64,000 nt of DNA from Atherix ibis (taxonomy: Eukaryota; Arthropoda; Insecta; Diptera; Athericidae). The translations under genes and the position numbers were made by a program. The stretch is taken from positions 18,656 through 82,655 of the forward strand of contig CATQJD010000119.1 of assembly GCA_958298945.1 (NCBI GenBank). The letters run 5' to 3'. Positions 37,160 to 50,398 of the stretch are shown here, piece by piece; position 1 is the stretch's first letter; the number at the start of each line of letters is the position of its first letter. The notes below the pieces were generated by a model. It saw nothing but the letters and a program-made list of their open reading frames with translations. It did no database searches and had not been told where the DNA came from.

Positions 37160-38412
37160 TCTCAAAACCACCAACAAAAATTTATCCAGAAAGAATTTTC
37201 TCATTCCAATGAGAATAATATGAATTGGAGAAGCTTTGCCTGAAAGTGCACAATCATACCCCAAACAAACATCTCCAAAAAACCACCATTTTTATAGAGA
37301 AAAACAAATTTTAAGAGAAAGTGGACTCAGTGTAATAATTGTTGCCTCCTATTTTTTGAGAAAACTGGGTGCCTGGTGTAAAAATTGGATTTTCGTGAAT
37401 ATTGTCACAAATTTTCGAATTTTTGTGGTTTTTTGCATATCTTTAGGTGGTCAATTTAATTTGCTTTCAGTAAATAAAAAATTTAATTTTAGGCAATTTT
37501 TTTTTAATAGTGCTCACAAAAATTTATTCTGAAAGGATATTCCTTTTTCGATCAGGATAATATGGATCTAGAAGGCTATGTTAAAGTGTATGTAATGAAA
37601 CCATGAAACAAATTGCCATTTTTATCCAAAAAAGCAAACTTTATTTTTAAAAAAATACAGCGAACTTTAGGTATTTTTTTTTAAAACGCCTGGAAAAAAT
37701 TTTCCTGTAAGGACTTTTTTAGTCCGATCAGGATAATAAGAATAATTATTAGTTTCACATATGTATGCGCATTAACATCATTAAACAAGTTTTCGAAAAA
37801 ATTTCCTTTTTCATAGAAAAATAGAAATTTAAAAAAAAATTTAATGATCTTTTGGCAAATTTTTCTCAAAACTCCCACCGAAATTTATCGTGACATGTCA
37901 TTTTCCTTCCAATCATTATATTAAGAGTCATAGAATTTTTGCCTGAAAGTGTGCAATGACACCACAAAATAAATTCTAAAAAACCTTAATTTTTATACAA
38001 AAAAAACGAATTTTAATAAAGAAAACAATTAATGTTATGAATTTTTTCTCAAAATCACCAACAAAAATTTATCCAGAAAGGATATTCTCATTCCAATCGA
38101 GAAAATATGCATTGGAGAAGCTTTGCCTAAAAGTACGCAATGACACCATAAAAACCGTTCTAAAAACCTTAATTTTTATACAAAAAAAACGAATTTTAAG
38201 AAAGAAAACCATAAATTTTATGAATTTTTTCTCAAAATCACCAACAAAAATTTATCCAGAAATGATATTCTCATTCCAATCGAGAAAATATGCATTGGAG
38301 AAGCTTTGCCTGAAAGTACGCAATGACACCATAAAAACAATTCTAAAAACCTTAATTTTTATACAAAAAAAATTAATTTTAAGAAAGAAAACCATAAATT
38401 TTATGAATTTTT
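37160..38412 (+). repeat. HOR unit U23 (core + 2 M monomers)
   Basis: M subtypes are E-F. D2 has AACAAGTTTTCG and D3 has GAATTTTTGCC, the pair otherwise found in U10 and U18. Confidence 0.88.
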
Positions 38413-40030
38413 TCTCAAAACCACCAACAAAAATTTATCCAGAAAGAATTTTCTCATTCCAATGAGAATAATATGAATTGGAGAAGCTTTGCCTGAAAGT
38501 GCACAATCATACCCCAAACAAACATCTCCAAAAAACCACCATTTTCATAGAGAAAAACAAATTTTAAGAGAAAGTGGACTCAGTGTAATAATTGTTGCCT
38601 CCTATTTTTTGAGAAAACTGGGTGCCTGGTGTAAAAATTGGATTTTCGTGAATATTGTCACAAATTTTCGAATTTTTGTGGTTTTTTGCATATCTTTAGG
38701 TGGTCAATTTATTTTGCTTTCAGTAAATAAAAAATTTAATTTTAGGCAATTTTTTTTTAATAGTGCTCACAAAAATTTATTCTGAAAGGATATTCCTTTT
38801 TCGATCAGGATAATATGGATCTAGAAGGCTATGTTAAAGTGTATGTAATGAAACCATGAAACAAATTGCCATTTTTATCCAAAACAGCAAACTTTATTTT
38901 TAAAAAAATACAGCGAACTTTAGGTATTTTTTTTTAAAACGCCTGGAAAAAAATTTCCTGTAAGGACTTTTTTAGTCCGATCAGGATAATAAGAATAATT
39001 ATTAGTTTCACATATGTATGCGCATTAACTTCATTAAACAAATTTTCGAAAAAATTTCCTTTTTCATAAAAAAATAGAAATTTAAAAAAAAATTTAATGA
39101 TCTTTTGGCAAATTTTTCTCAAAACTCCCACCGAAATTTATCGTGACATGTCATTTTCCTTCCAATCATTATATTAAGAGTCGTAGAAGGTTTGCCTGAA
39201 AGTGTGCAATGACACCACAAAATAAATTCTAAAAAACCTTAATTTTTATACAAAAAAACGAATTTTAATAAAGAAAACAATTAATTTTATGAATTTTTTC
39301 TCAAAATCACCAACAAAAATTTATCCAGAAAGGATATTCTCATTCCAATCGAAAAAATATGTATTGGAGAAGCTTTGCCTGAAAGTACGCAATGACACCA
39401 TAAAAACAATTCTAAAAACCTTAATTTGTATACAAAAAAAAACGAATTTTAAGAAAGAAAACTATAAATTTTATGAATTTTTTCTCAAAATCACCAACAA
39501 AAATTTATCCAGAAAGGATATTCTCATTCCAATCGAGAAAATATGTATTGGAGAAGCTTTGCCTGAAAGTACGCAATGACACCATAAAAACAATTCTAAA
39601 AACCTTAATTTGTATACAAAAAAAAACGAATTTTAGGAAAGAAAACTATAAATTTTATGAATTTTTTCTCAAAATCACCAACAAAAATTTATCCAGAAAT
39701 GATATTCTCATTCCAATCGAGAAAATATGCATTGGAGAAGCTTTGCCTAAAAGTACGCAATGACACCATAAAAACCGTTCTAAAAACCTTAATTTTTATA
39801 CAAAAAAACGAATTTTTAGAAAGAAAACCATAAATTTTATGAATTTTTTCTCAAAATCACCAACAAAAATTTATCCAGAAATGATATTCTCATTCCAATC
39901 GAGAAAATATGCATTGGAGAAGCTTTGCCTGAAAGTACGCAATGACACCATGAAAACAATTCTAAAAACCTTAATTTTTATACACAAAAATGAATTTTAA
40001 GAAAGAAAACCATAAATTTTATGAAATTTT
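38413..40030 (+). repeat. HOR unit U24 (core + 4 M monomers)
   Basis: M subtypes are A-B-C-F, with the C monomer carrying the F mark AGAAATGATATTC. D2 has GGAAAAAAATTTCC, which weakens the first dyad. Confidence 0.88.
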
Positions 40031-41449
40031 TCTCAAAACCACCAACAAAAATTTATCCAGAAAGAATTTTCTCATTCCAATGAGAATAATATGAATTGGA
40101 GAAGCTTTGCCTGAAAGTGCACAATCATACCCCAAACAAACATCTCCAAAAAACCACCATTTTCATAGAGAAAAACAAATTTTAAGAGAAAGTGGACTCA
40201 GTGTAATAATTGTTGCCTCCTATTTTTTGAGAAAACTGGGTGCCTGGTGTAAAAATTGGATTTTCGTGAATATTGTCACAAATTTTCGAATTTTTGTGGT
40301 TTTTTGCATATCTTTAGGTGGTCAATTTATTTTGCTTTCAGTAAATAAAAAATTTAATTTTAGGCAATTTTCTTTTAATAGTGCTCACAAAAATTTATTC
40401 TGAAAGGATATTCCTTTTTCGGGATCTAGAAGGCTATGTTAAAGTGTATGTAATGAAACCATGAAACAAATTGCCATTTTTATCCAAAAAAGCAAACTTT
40501 ATTTTTAAAAAAATACAGCGAACTTTAGGTATTTTTTTTTAAAACGCCTGGAAAAAATTTTCCTGTAAGGACTTTTTTAGTCCGATCAGGATAATAAGAA
40601 TAATTATTAGTTTCACATATGTATGCGCATTAACATCATTAAACAAATTTTCGAAAAAATTTCCTTTTTCATAGAAAAATAGAAATTTAAAAAAAAATTT
40701 AATGATCTTTTGGCAAATTTTTCTCAAAACTCCCACCGAAATTTATTGTGACATGTCATTTTCCTTCCAATCATTATATTAAGAGTCATAGAAGGTTTGC
40801 CTGAAAGTGTGCAATGACACCACAAAATTAATTCTAAAAAACCTTAATTTTTATACAAAAAAAACGAATTTTTCATAAAATTAATTTTATGAATTTTTTC
40901 TCAAAATCACCAACAAAAATTTATCCAGAAAGGATATTCTCATTCCAATCGAGAAAATATGTATTAGAGAAGCTTTGCCTGAAAGTACGCAATGACACCA
41001 TAAAAACAATTCTAAAAACCTTAATTTGTATACAAAAAAAAACGAATTTTAGGAAAGAAAACTATAAATTTTATGAATTTTTTCTTAAAATCACCAACAA
41101 AAATTTATCCAGAAAGGATATTCTCATTCCAATCGAGAAAATATGCATTGGAGAAGTTTTGCCTAAAAGTACGCAATGACACCATAAAAATCGTTCTAAA
41201 AACCTTAATTTTTATACAAAAAAAAACGAATTTTAATAAAGAAAACCATAAATTTTATGAATTTTTTCTCAAAATCACCAACAAAAATTTATCCAGAAAT
41301 GATATTCTCATTCCAATCGAGAAAATATGCATTGGAGAAGCTTTGCCTGAAAGTACGCAATGACACCATAAAAACAATTCTAAAAACCTTAATTTTTATA
41401 CAAAAAAAATGAATTTTAAGAAAGAAAACCATAAATTTTATGAATTTTT
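40031..41449 (+). repeat. HOR unit U25 (core with 13 bp deletion, + 3 M monomers)
   Basis: D1 has CCTTTTTCGGGATCTAG near 40414-40428. The 13 bp ATCAGGATAATAT is missing, removing the D1 copy of the CGATCAGGATAATA 14-mer. The D3-to-M linker near 40868 is rearranged (ATTTTTCATAAAATTAA). M subtypes are A-C-F, and one C monomer has lost AAGCTT near 41154. Confidence 0.88.
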
Positions 41450-43252
41450 TCTCAAAACCACCAACAAAAATTTATCCAGAAAGAATTTTCTCATTCCAAT
41501 GAGAATAATATGAATTGGAGAAGCTTTGCCTGAAAGTGCACAATCATACCCCAAACAAACATCTCCAAAAAACCACCATTTTCATAGAGAAAAACAAATT
41601 TTAAGAGAAAGTGGACTCAGTGTAATAATTGTTGCCTCCTATTTTTTGAGAAAACTGGGTGCCTGGTGTAAAAATTGGATTTTCGTGAATATTGTCACAA
41701 ATTTTCGAATTTTTGTGGTTTTTTGCATATCTTTAGGTGGTCAATTTATTTTGCTTTCAGTAAATAAAAAATTTAATTTTAGGCAATTTTTTTTTAATAG
41801 TGCTCACAAACATTTATTCTGAAAGGATATTCCTTTTTCGATCAGGATAATATGGATCTAGAAGGCTATGTTAAAGTGTATGTAATGAAACCATGAAACA
41901 AATTGCCATTTTTATCCAAAAAAGCGAACTTTACTTTTAAAAAAATACAGCGAACTTTAGGTATTTTTTTTTAAAACGCCTGGAAAAATTTTTCCTGTAA
42001 GGACTTTTTTAGTCCGATCAGGATAATAAGAATAATTATTAGTTTCACATATGTATGCGCATTAACATCATTAAACAAATTTTCGAAAAAATTTCCTTTT
42101 TCATAGAAAAATAGAAATTTAAAAAAAAATTTAATGATCTTTTGGCAAATTTTTCTCAAAACTCTCACCGAAATTTATCGTGACATGTCATTTTCCTTCC
42201 AATCATTATATTAAGAGTCATAGAAGGTTTGCCTGAAAGTGTGCAATGACACCACAAAATAAATTCTAAAAAACCTTAATGTTTATACAAAAAAAACGAA
42301 TTTTAATAAAGAAAACAATTAATTTTATGAATTTTTTCTCAAAATCACCAACAAAAATTTATCCAGAAAGGATATTCTCATTCCAATCGAGAAAATATGT
42401 ATTGGAGAAGCTTTGCCTGAAAGTACGCAATGACACCATAAAAACAATTCTAAAAACCTTAATTTGTATACAAAAAAAAACGAATTTTAAGAAAGAAAAC
42501 TATAAATTTTATGAATTTTTTCTCAAAATCACCAACAAAAATTTATGCAGAAAGGATATTCTCATTCCAATCGAGAAAATATATATTGGAGAAGCTTTGC
42601 CTGAAAGTACGCAATGACACCATAAAAACAATTCTAAAAACCTTAATTTGTATACAAAAAAAACGAATTTTAGGAAAGAAAACTATAAATTTTATGAATT
42701 TTTTCTCAAAATCACCAACAAAAATTTATCCAGAAAGGATATTCTCATTCCAATCGAGAAAATATGCATTGGAGAAGCTTTGCCTAAAAGTACGCAATGA
42801 CACAATAAAAACCGTTCTAAAAACCTTAATTTTTATACAAAAAAAACGAATTTTAATAAAGAAAACAATTAATTTTATGAATTTTTTCTCAAAATCACCA
42901 ACAAAAATTTATCCAGAAAGGATATTCTCATTCCAATCGAGAAAATATGCATTGGAGAAGCTTTGCCTAAAAGTACGCAATGACACCATAAAAACCGTTC
43001 TAAAAACCTTAATTTTTATACAAAAAAAACGAATTTTAAGAAAGAAAACCATAAATTTTATGAATTTTTTCTCAAAATCACCAACAAAAATTTATCCAGA
43101 AATGATATTCTCATTCCAATCGAGAAAATATGCATTGGAGAAGCTTTGCCTGAAAGTACGCAATGACACCATAAAAACAATTCTAAAAACCTTAATTTTT
43201 ATACAAAAAAAATGAATTTTAAGAAAGAAAACCATAAATTTTATGAATTTTT
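41450..43252 (+). repeat. HOR unit U26 (core + 5 M monomers)
   Basis: M subtypes are A-B-C-E-F. D1, D2 and D3 share GCGAACTTTACTTTT, GGAAAAATTTTTCC (a 14 bp dyad) and ACTCTCACCG with U30, about 7.3 kb downstream. A continuous open frame at 42511-43215 spans four monomers because their A-tracts keep the 183 bp length. Confidence 0.88.
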
Positions 43253-44873
43253 TCTCAAAACCATCAACAAAAATTTATCCAGAAAGAATTTTCTCATTCC
43301 AATGAGAATAATATGAATTGGAGAAGCTTTGCCTGAAAGTGCACAATCATACCCCAAACAAACATCTCCAAAAAACCACCATTTTCATAGAGAAAAACAA
43401 ATTTTAAGAGAAAGTGGACTCAGTGTAATAATTGTTGCCTCCTATTTTTTGAGAAAACTGGGTGCCTGGTGTAAAAATTGGATTTTCGTGAATATTGTCA
43501 CAAATTTTCGAATTTTTGTGGTTTTTTGCATATCTTTAGGTGGTCAATTTATTTTGCTTTCAGTAAATAAAAAATTTAATTTTAGGCAATTTTTTTTAAT
43601 AGTGCTCACAAAAATTTATTCTGAAAGGATATTCCTTTTTCGATCAGGATAATATGGATCTAGAAGGCTATGTTAAAGTATATGTAATGAAACCATGAAA
43701 CAAATTGCCATTTTTATCCAAAAAAGCAAACTTTATTTTTAAAAAAATACAGCGAACTTTAGGTATTTTTTTTTAAAACGCCTGGAAAAAATTTTCCTGT
43801 AAGGACTTTTTTAGTCCGATCAGGATAATAAGAATAATTTTTAGTTTCACATATGTATGCGCATTAACATCATTAAACAAATTTTCGAAAAAATTTCCTT
43901 TTTCATAGAAAAATAGAAATTTAAAAAAAAATTTAATGATCTTTTGGCAAATTTTTCTCAAAACTCCCACCGAAATTTATCGTGACATGTCATTTTCCTT
44001 CAAATCATTATATTAAGAGTCATAGAAGGTTTGCCTGAAAGTGTGCAATGAAACCACAAAATAAATTCTAAAAAACCTTAATTTTTATACAAAAAAAACG
44101 AATTTTAATAAAGAAAACAATTAATTTTATGAATTTTTTCTCAAAATCACCAACAAAAATTTATCCAGAAAGGATATTCTCATTCCAATCGAGAAAATAT
44201 GTATTGGAGAAGCTTTGCCTGTAAGTACGCAATGACACCATAAAAACAATTCTAAAAACCTTAATTTGTATACAAAAAAAAACGAATTTTAAGAAAGAAA
44301 ACTATAAATTTTATGAATTTTTTCTCAAAATCACCAACAAAAATTTATCCAGAAAGGATATTCTCATTCCAATCGAGAAAATATGTATTGGAGAAGCTTT
44401 GCCTAAAAGTACGCAATGACACCATAAAAACAATTCTAAGAACCTTAATTTGTATACAAAAAAAAAACGAATTTTAGGAAAGAAAACTATAAATTTTATG
44501 AATTTTTTCTCAAAATCACTAACAAAAATTTATCCAGAAAGGATATTCTCATTCCAATCAAGAAAATATGCATTGAAGAAGCTTTGCCTAAAAGTACGCA
44601 ATGACACCATAAAAACCGTTCTAAAAACCTTAATTTTTATACAAACAAAACGAATTTTAAGAAAGAAAACCATAAATTTTATGAATTTTTTCTCAAAATC
44701 ACCAACAAAAATTTATCCAGAAATGATATTCTCATTCCAATCGAGAAAATATGCATTGGAGAAGCTGTGCCTGAAAGTACGCAATGACACCATAAAAACA
44801 ATTCTAAAAACCTTAATTTTTATACAAAAAAAATGAATTTTAAGAAAGAAAACCATAAATTTTATGAATTTTT
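43253..44873 (+). repeat. HOR unit U27 (core + 4 M monomers)
   Basis: M subtypes are A-B-C-F. One T is missing in the T tract at the end of X near 43591. The last M near 44766 has GAAGCTGTGCC and has lost AAGCTT. Confidence 0.88.
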
Positions 44874-45652
44874 TCTCAAAACCACCAACAAAAATTTATC
44901 CAGAAAGAATTTTCTCATTCCAATGAGAATAATATGAATTGGAGAAGCTTTGCCTGAAAGTGCACAATCATACCCCAAACAAACATCTCCAAAAAACCAC
45001 CATTTTCATAGAGAAAAACAAATTTTAAGAGAAAGTGGACTCAGTGTAATAATTGTTGCCTCCTATTTTTTGAGAAAACTGGGTGCCTGGTGTAAAAATT
45101 GGATTTTCGTGAATATTGTCACAAATTTTCGAATTTTTGTGGTTTTTTGCATATCTTTAGGTGGTCAATTTATTTTGCTTTCAGTAAATAAAAAAATTAA
45201 TTTTAGGCAATTTTTTTTTAATAGTGCTCACAAAAATTTATTTTGAAAGGATATTCCTTTTTCGATCAGGATAATATGGATCTAGAAGGCTATGTTAAAG
45301 TGTATGTAATGAAACCATGAAACAAATTGCCATTTTTATCCAAAAAAGCAAACTTTATTTTTAAAAAAATACAGCGAACTTTAGGTATTTTTTTTTAAAA
45401 CGCCTGGAAAAAATTTTCCTGTAAGGACTTTTTTAGTCCGATCAGGATAATAAGAATAATTATTAGTTTCACATATGTATGCGCATTAACATCATTAAAC
45501 AAATTTTCGAAAAAATTTCCTTTTTCATAGAAAAATAGAAATTTAAAAAAAAATTTAATGATCTTTTGGCAAATTTTTCTCAAAACTCTCACCGAAATTT
45601 ATCGTGACATGTCATTTTCCTTCCAATCATTATATTAAGAGTCATAGAAGGT

Positions 45653-45716
45653 TTCCAACAAAAATTTATCCAGAAAGGATTTTTTTGAATCACCAACAAA
45701 AATTTATCCAGAAAGG
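45653..45716 (+). repeat. Complex breakpoint in D3 of U28
   Basis: The segment AACAAAAATTTATCCAGAAA occurs twice within about 40 bp, separated by TTTTTTGAATC. The rest of D3 and the beginning of the first M are missing. This needs at least two joints and could reflect repair by template switching. Assembly or sequencing error is an alternative. Confidence 0.6.
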
Positions 45717-45748
45717 ATATTCTCATTCCAATCGAGAAAATATGCATT

Positions 45749-45762
45749 GGCGAAGCTTCGCC
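45749..45762. repeat. Perfect 14 bp palindrome in one M monomer
   Basis: The standard GGAGAAGCTTTGCC is changed at two positions to GGCGAAGCTTCGCC, which equals its own reverse complement. Both changes lie in the monomer next to the U28 breakpoint. Confidence 0.8.
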
Positions 45763-46048
45763 TAAAAGTACGCAATGACACCATAAAAACCGTTCTAAAA
45801 ACCTTAATTTTTATACAAAAAAAAACGAATTTTAAGAAAGAAAACCATAAATTTTATGAATTTTTTCTCAAAATCACCAACAAAAATTTATCCAGAAATG
45901 ATATTCTCATTCCAATCGAGAAAATATGCATTGGAGAAGCTTTGCCTGAAAGTACGCAATGACACCATAAAAACAATTCTAAAAACCTTAATTTTTATAC
46001 AAAAAAAATGAATTTTAAGAAAGAAAACCATAAATTTTATGAATTTTT

Positions 46049-48774
46049 TCTCAAAACCACCAACAAAAATTTATCCAGAAAGAATTTTCTCATTCCAATG
46101 AGAATAATATGAATTGGAGAAGCTTTGCCTGAAAGTGCACAATCATACCCCAAACAAACATCTCCAAAAAACCACCATTTTCATAGAGAAAAACAAATTT
46201 TAAGAGAAAGTGGACTCAGTGTAATAATTGTTGCCTCCTATTTTTGAGAAAACTGGGTGCCTGGTGTAAAAATTGGATTTTCGTGAATATTGTCACAAAT
46301 TTTCGAATTTTTGTGGTTTTTTGCATATCTTTAGGTGGTCAATTTATTTTGCTTTCAGTAAATAAAAAATTTAATTTTAGGCAATTTTTTTTTAATAGTG
46401 CTCACAAAAATTTATTCTGAAAGGATATTCCTTTTTCGATCAGGATAATATGGATCTAGAAGGCTATGTTAAAGTGTATGTAATGAAACCATGAAACAAA
46501 TTGCCATTTTTATCCAAAAAAGCGAACTTTATTTTTAAAAAAATACAGCGAACTTTAGGTATTTTTTTTTAAAACGCCTGGAAAAAATTTTCCTGTAAGG
46601 ACTTTTTTAGTCCGATCAGGATAATAAGAATAATTATTAGTTTCACATATGTATGCGCATTAACATCATTAAACAAATTTTCGAAAAAATTTCCTTTTTC
46701 ATAGAAAAATAGAAATTTAAAAAAAAATTTAATGATCTTTTGGCAAATTTTTCTCAAAACTCCCACCGAAATTTATCGTGACATGTCATTTTCCTTCCAA
46801 TCATTATATTAAGAGTCATAGAAGGTTTGCCTGAAAGTATGCAATGACACCACAAAATAAATTCTAAAAAACCTTAATTTTTATACAAAAAAAAACGAAT
46901 TTTAATAAAGAAAACAATTAATTTTATGAATTTTTTCTCAAAATCACCAACAAAAATGTATCCAGAAAGGATATTCTCATTCCAATCGAGAAAATATGTA
47001 TTGGAGAAGCTTTGCCTGAAAGTACGCAATGACACCATAAAAACAATTCTAAAAACCTTAATTTGTATACAAAAAAAAACGAATTTTAAGAAAGAAAACT
47101 ATAAATTTTATGAATTTTGTCTCAAAATCACCAACAAAAATTTATCCAGAAAGGATATTCTCATTCCAATCGAGAAAATATGTATTGGAGAAGCTTTGCC
47201 TGAAAGTACGCAATGACACCATAAAAACAATTCTAAAAACCTTAATTTGTATACAAAAAAAAACGAATTTTAGGAAAGAAAACTATAAATTTTATGAATT
47301 TTTTCTCAAAATCACCAACAAAAATTTATCCAGAAAGGATATTCTCATTCCAATCGAGAAAATATGCATTGGAGAAGCTTTGCCTAAAAGAACGCAATGA
47401 CACCATAAAAACCGTTCTAAAAACCTTAATTTTTATACAAAAAAAACGAATTTTAATAAAGAAAACAATTAATTTTATGAATTTTTTCTCAAAATCACCA
47501 ACAAAAATTTATCCAGAAAGGATATTCTCATTCCAATCGAGAAAATATGTATTGGAGAAGCTTTGCCTGAAAGTACGCAATGACACCATAAAAACAATTC
47601 TAAAAACCTTAATTTGTATACAAAAAAAAACGAATTTTAAGAAAGAAAACTATAAATTTTATGAATTTTTTCTCAAAATCACCAACAAAAATTTATCCAG
47701 AAAGGATATTCTCATTCCAATCGAGAAAATATGTATTGGAGAAGCTTTGCCTGAAAGTACGCAATGACACCATAAAAACAATTCTAAAAACCTTAATTTG
47801 TATACAAAAAAAAACGAATTTTAGGAAAGAAAACTATAAATTTTATGAATTTTTTCTCAAAATCACCAACAAAAATTTATCCAGAAAGGATATTCTCATT
47901 CCAATCGAGAAAATATGCATTGGAGAAGCTTTGCCTAAAAGAACGCAATGACACCATAAAAACCGTTCTAAAAACCTTAATTTTTATACAAAAAAAAACG
48001 AATTTTAATAAAGAAAACAATTAATTTTATGAATTTTTTCTCAAAATCACCAACAAAAATTTATCCAGAAAGGATATTCTCATTCCAATCGAGAAAATAT
48101 GTATTGGAGAAGCTTTGCCTGAAAGTACGCAATGACACCATAAAAACAATTCTAAAAACCTTAATTTGTATACAAAAAAAAACGAATTTTAAGAAAGAAA
48201 ACTATAAATTTTATGAATTTTTTCTCAAAATCACCAACAAAAATTTATCCAGAAAGGATATTCTCATTCCAATCGAGAAAATATGTATTGGAGAAGCTTT
48301 GCCTGAAAGTACGCAATGACACCATAAGAACAATTCTAAAAACCTTAATTTGTATACAAAAAAAAACGAATTTTAGGAAAGAAAACTATAAATTTTATGA
48401 ATTTTTTCTCAAAATCACCAACAAAAATTTATCCAGAAAGGATATTCTCATTCCAATCGAGAAAATATGTATTGGAGAAGCTTTGCCTAAAAGTACGCAA
48501 TGACACCATAAAAACCGTTCTAAAAACCTTAATTTTTATACAAAAAAAAAACGAATTTTAATAAAGAAAATAATTAATTTTATGAATTTTTTCTCAAAAT
48601 CACCAACAAAAATTTATCCAGAAAGGATATTCTCATTCCAATCGAGAAAATATGCATTGGAGAAGCTTTGCCTAAAAGTACGCAATGACACCATAAAAAC
48701 CGTTCTAAAAACCTTAATTTTTATACAAAAAAAACGAATTTTAAGAAAGAAAACCATAAATTTTATGAATTTTT
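46049..48774 (+). repeat. HOR unit U29 (core + 10 M monomers)
   Basis: The M run is (A-B-C) three times, then one E-like monomer. X is missing one T near 46242 (TATTTTTGAG), so the open frame of other units is broken. The unit is 2726 bp. Confidence 0.88.
46936..48591 (+). repeat. Triplicated A-B-C trimer in U29
   Basis: Trimers begin at about 46936, 47487 and 48039, a step of 551-552 bp. The first two share the rare mark CCTAAAAGAACGC (near 47386 and 47936) in their C monomer. This shows copying of a whole trimer. Confidence 0.8.
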
Positions 48775-50398
48775 TCTCAAAACCACCAACAAAAATTTAT
48801 CCAGAAAGAATTTTCTCATTCCAATGAGAATAATATGAATTGGAGAAGCTTTGCCTGAAAGTGCACAATCATACCACAAACAAACATCTCCAAAAAACCA
48901 CCATTTTCATAGAGAAAAACAAATTTTTAGAGAAAGTGGACTCAGTGTAATAATTGTTGCCTCCTATTTTTTGAGAAAACTGGGTGCCTGGTGTAAAAAT
49001 TGGATTTTCGTGAATATTGTCACAAATTTTCGAATTTTTGTGGTTTTTTGCATATCTTTAGGTGGTCAATTTATTTTGCTTTCAGTAAATAAAAAATTTA
49101 ATTTTAGGCAATTTTTTTTTAATAGTGCTCACAAAAATTTATTCTGAAAGGATATTCCTTTTTCGATCAGGATAATATGGGTCTAGAAGGCTATGTTAAA
49201 GTGTATGTAATGAAACCATGAAACAAATTGCCATTTTTATCCAAAAAAGCGAACTTTACTTTTAAAAAAATACAGCGAACTTTAGGTATTTTTTTTTAAA
49301 ACGCCTGGAAAAATTTTTCCTGTAAGGACTTTTTTAGTCCGATCAGGATAATAAGAATAATTATTAGTTTCACATATGTATGCGCATTAACATCATTAAA
49401 CAAATTTTCGAAAAAATTTCCTTTTTCATAGAAAAATAGAAATTTAAAAAAAAATTTAATGATCTTTTGGCAAATTTTTCTCAAAACTCTCACCGAAATT
49501 TATCGTGACATGTCATTTTCCTTCCAATCATTATATTAAGAGTCATAGAAGGTTTGCCTGAAAGTGTGCAATGACACCTCAAAATAAATTCTAAAAAACC
49601 TTAATTTTTATACAAAAAAAAACGAATTTTAATAAAGAAAACAATTAATTTTATGAATTTTTTCTCAAAATCACCAACAAAAATTTATCCAGAAAGGATA
49701 TTCTCATTCCAATCGAGAAAATATGTATTGGAGAAGCTTTGCCTGAAAGTACGCAATGACACCATAAAAACAATTCTAAAAACCTTAATTTGTATACAAA
49801 AAAAAAACGAATTTTAAGAAAGAAAACTATAAATTTTATGAATTTTTTCTCAAAATCACCAACAAAAATTTATCCAGAAAGGATATTCTCATTCCAATCG
49901 AGAAAATATGTATTGGAGAAGCTTTGCCTAAAAGTACGCAATGACACCATAAAAACAATTCTAAAAACCTTAATTTGTATACAAAAAAAAACGAATTTTA
50001 GGAAAGAAAACTATAAATTTTATGAATTTTTTCTCAAAATCACCAACAAAAATTTATCCAGAAAGGATATTCTCATTCCAATCGAGAAAATATGCATTGG
50101 AGATGCTTTGCCTAAAAGTACGCAATGACACCATAAAAACCATTCTAAAAACCTTAATTTTTATACAAAAAAAAACGAATTTTAAGAAATAAAACCATAA
50201 ATTTTATGAATTTTTTCTCAAAATTACCAACAAAAATTTATCCAGAAATGATATTCTCATTCCAATCGAGAAAATATGCATTGGAGAAGCTTTGCCTGAA
50301 AGTACGCAATGACACCATAAAAACAATTCTAAAAACCTTAATTTTTATACAAAAAAAATTAATTTTAAGAAAGAAAACCATAAATTTTATGAATTTTT
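48775..50398 (+). repeat. HOR unit U30 (core + 4 M monomers)
   Basis: M subtypes are A-B-C-F. D1-D3 share GCGAACTTTACTTTT, GGAAAAATTTTTCC and ACTCTCACCG with U26. N has CATACCACAAAC, a private change. D1 has ATGGGTCTAGAAG. One M near 50103 has GATGCTTTG and lacks AAGCTT. Confidence 0.88.

Larger units (their letters stand above)
44874..46048 (+). repeat. HOR unit U28 (scrambled D3/M joint, + about 2 M monomers)
   Basis: N, X, D1 and D2 are intact. D3 breaks off after AGAAGGTTT near 45653. It is followed by a ~27 bp M fragment (CCAACAAAAATTTATCCAG onward), then TTTTTTGAATCACC and a second copy of the same M segment. One M with a perfect palindrome and one F monomer follow. The unit is about 1175 bp. 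Confidence 0.85.
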
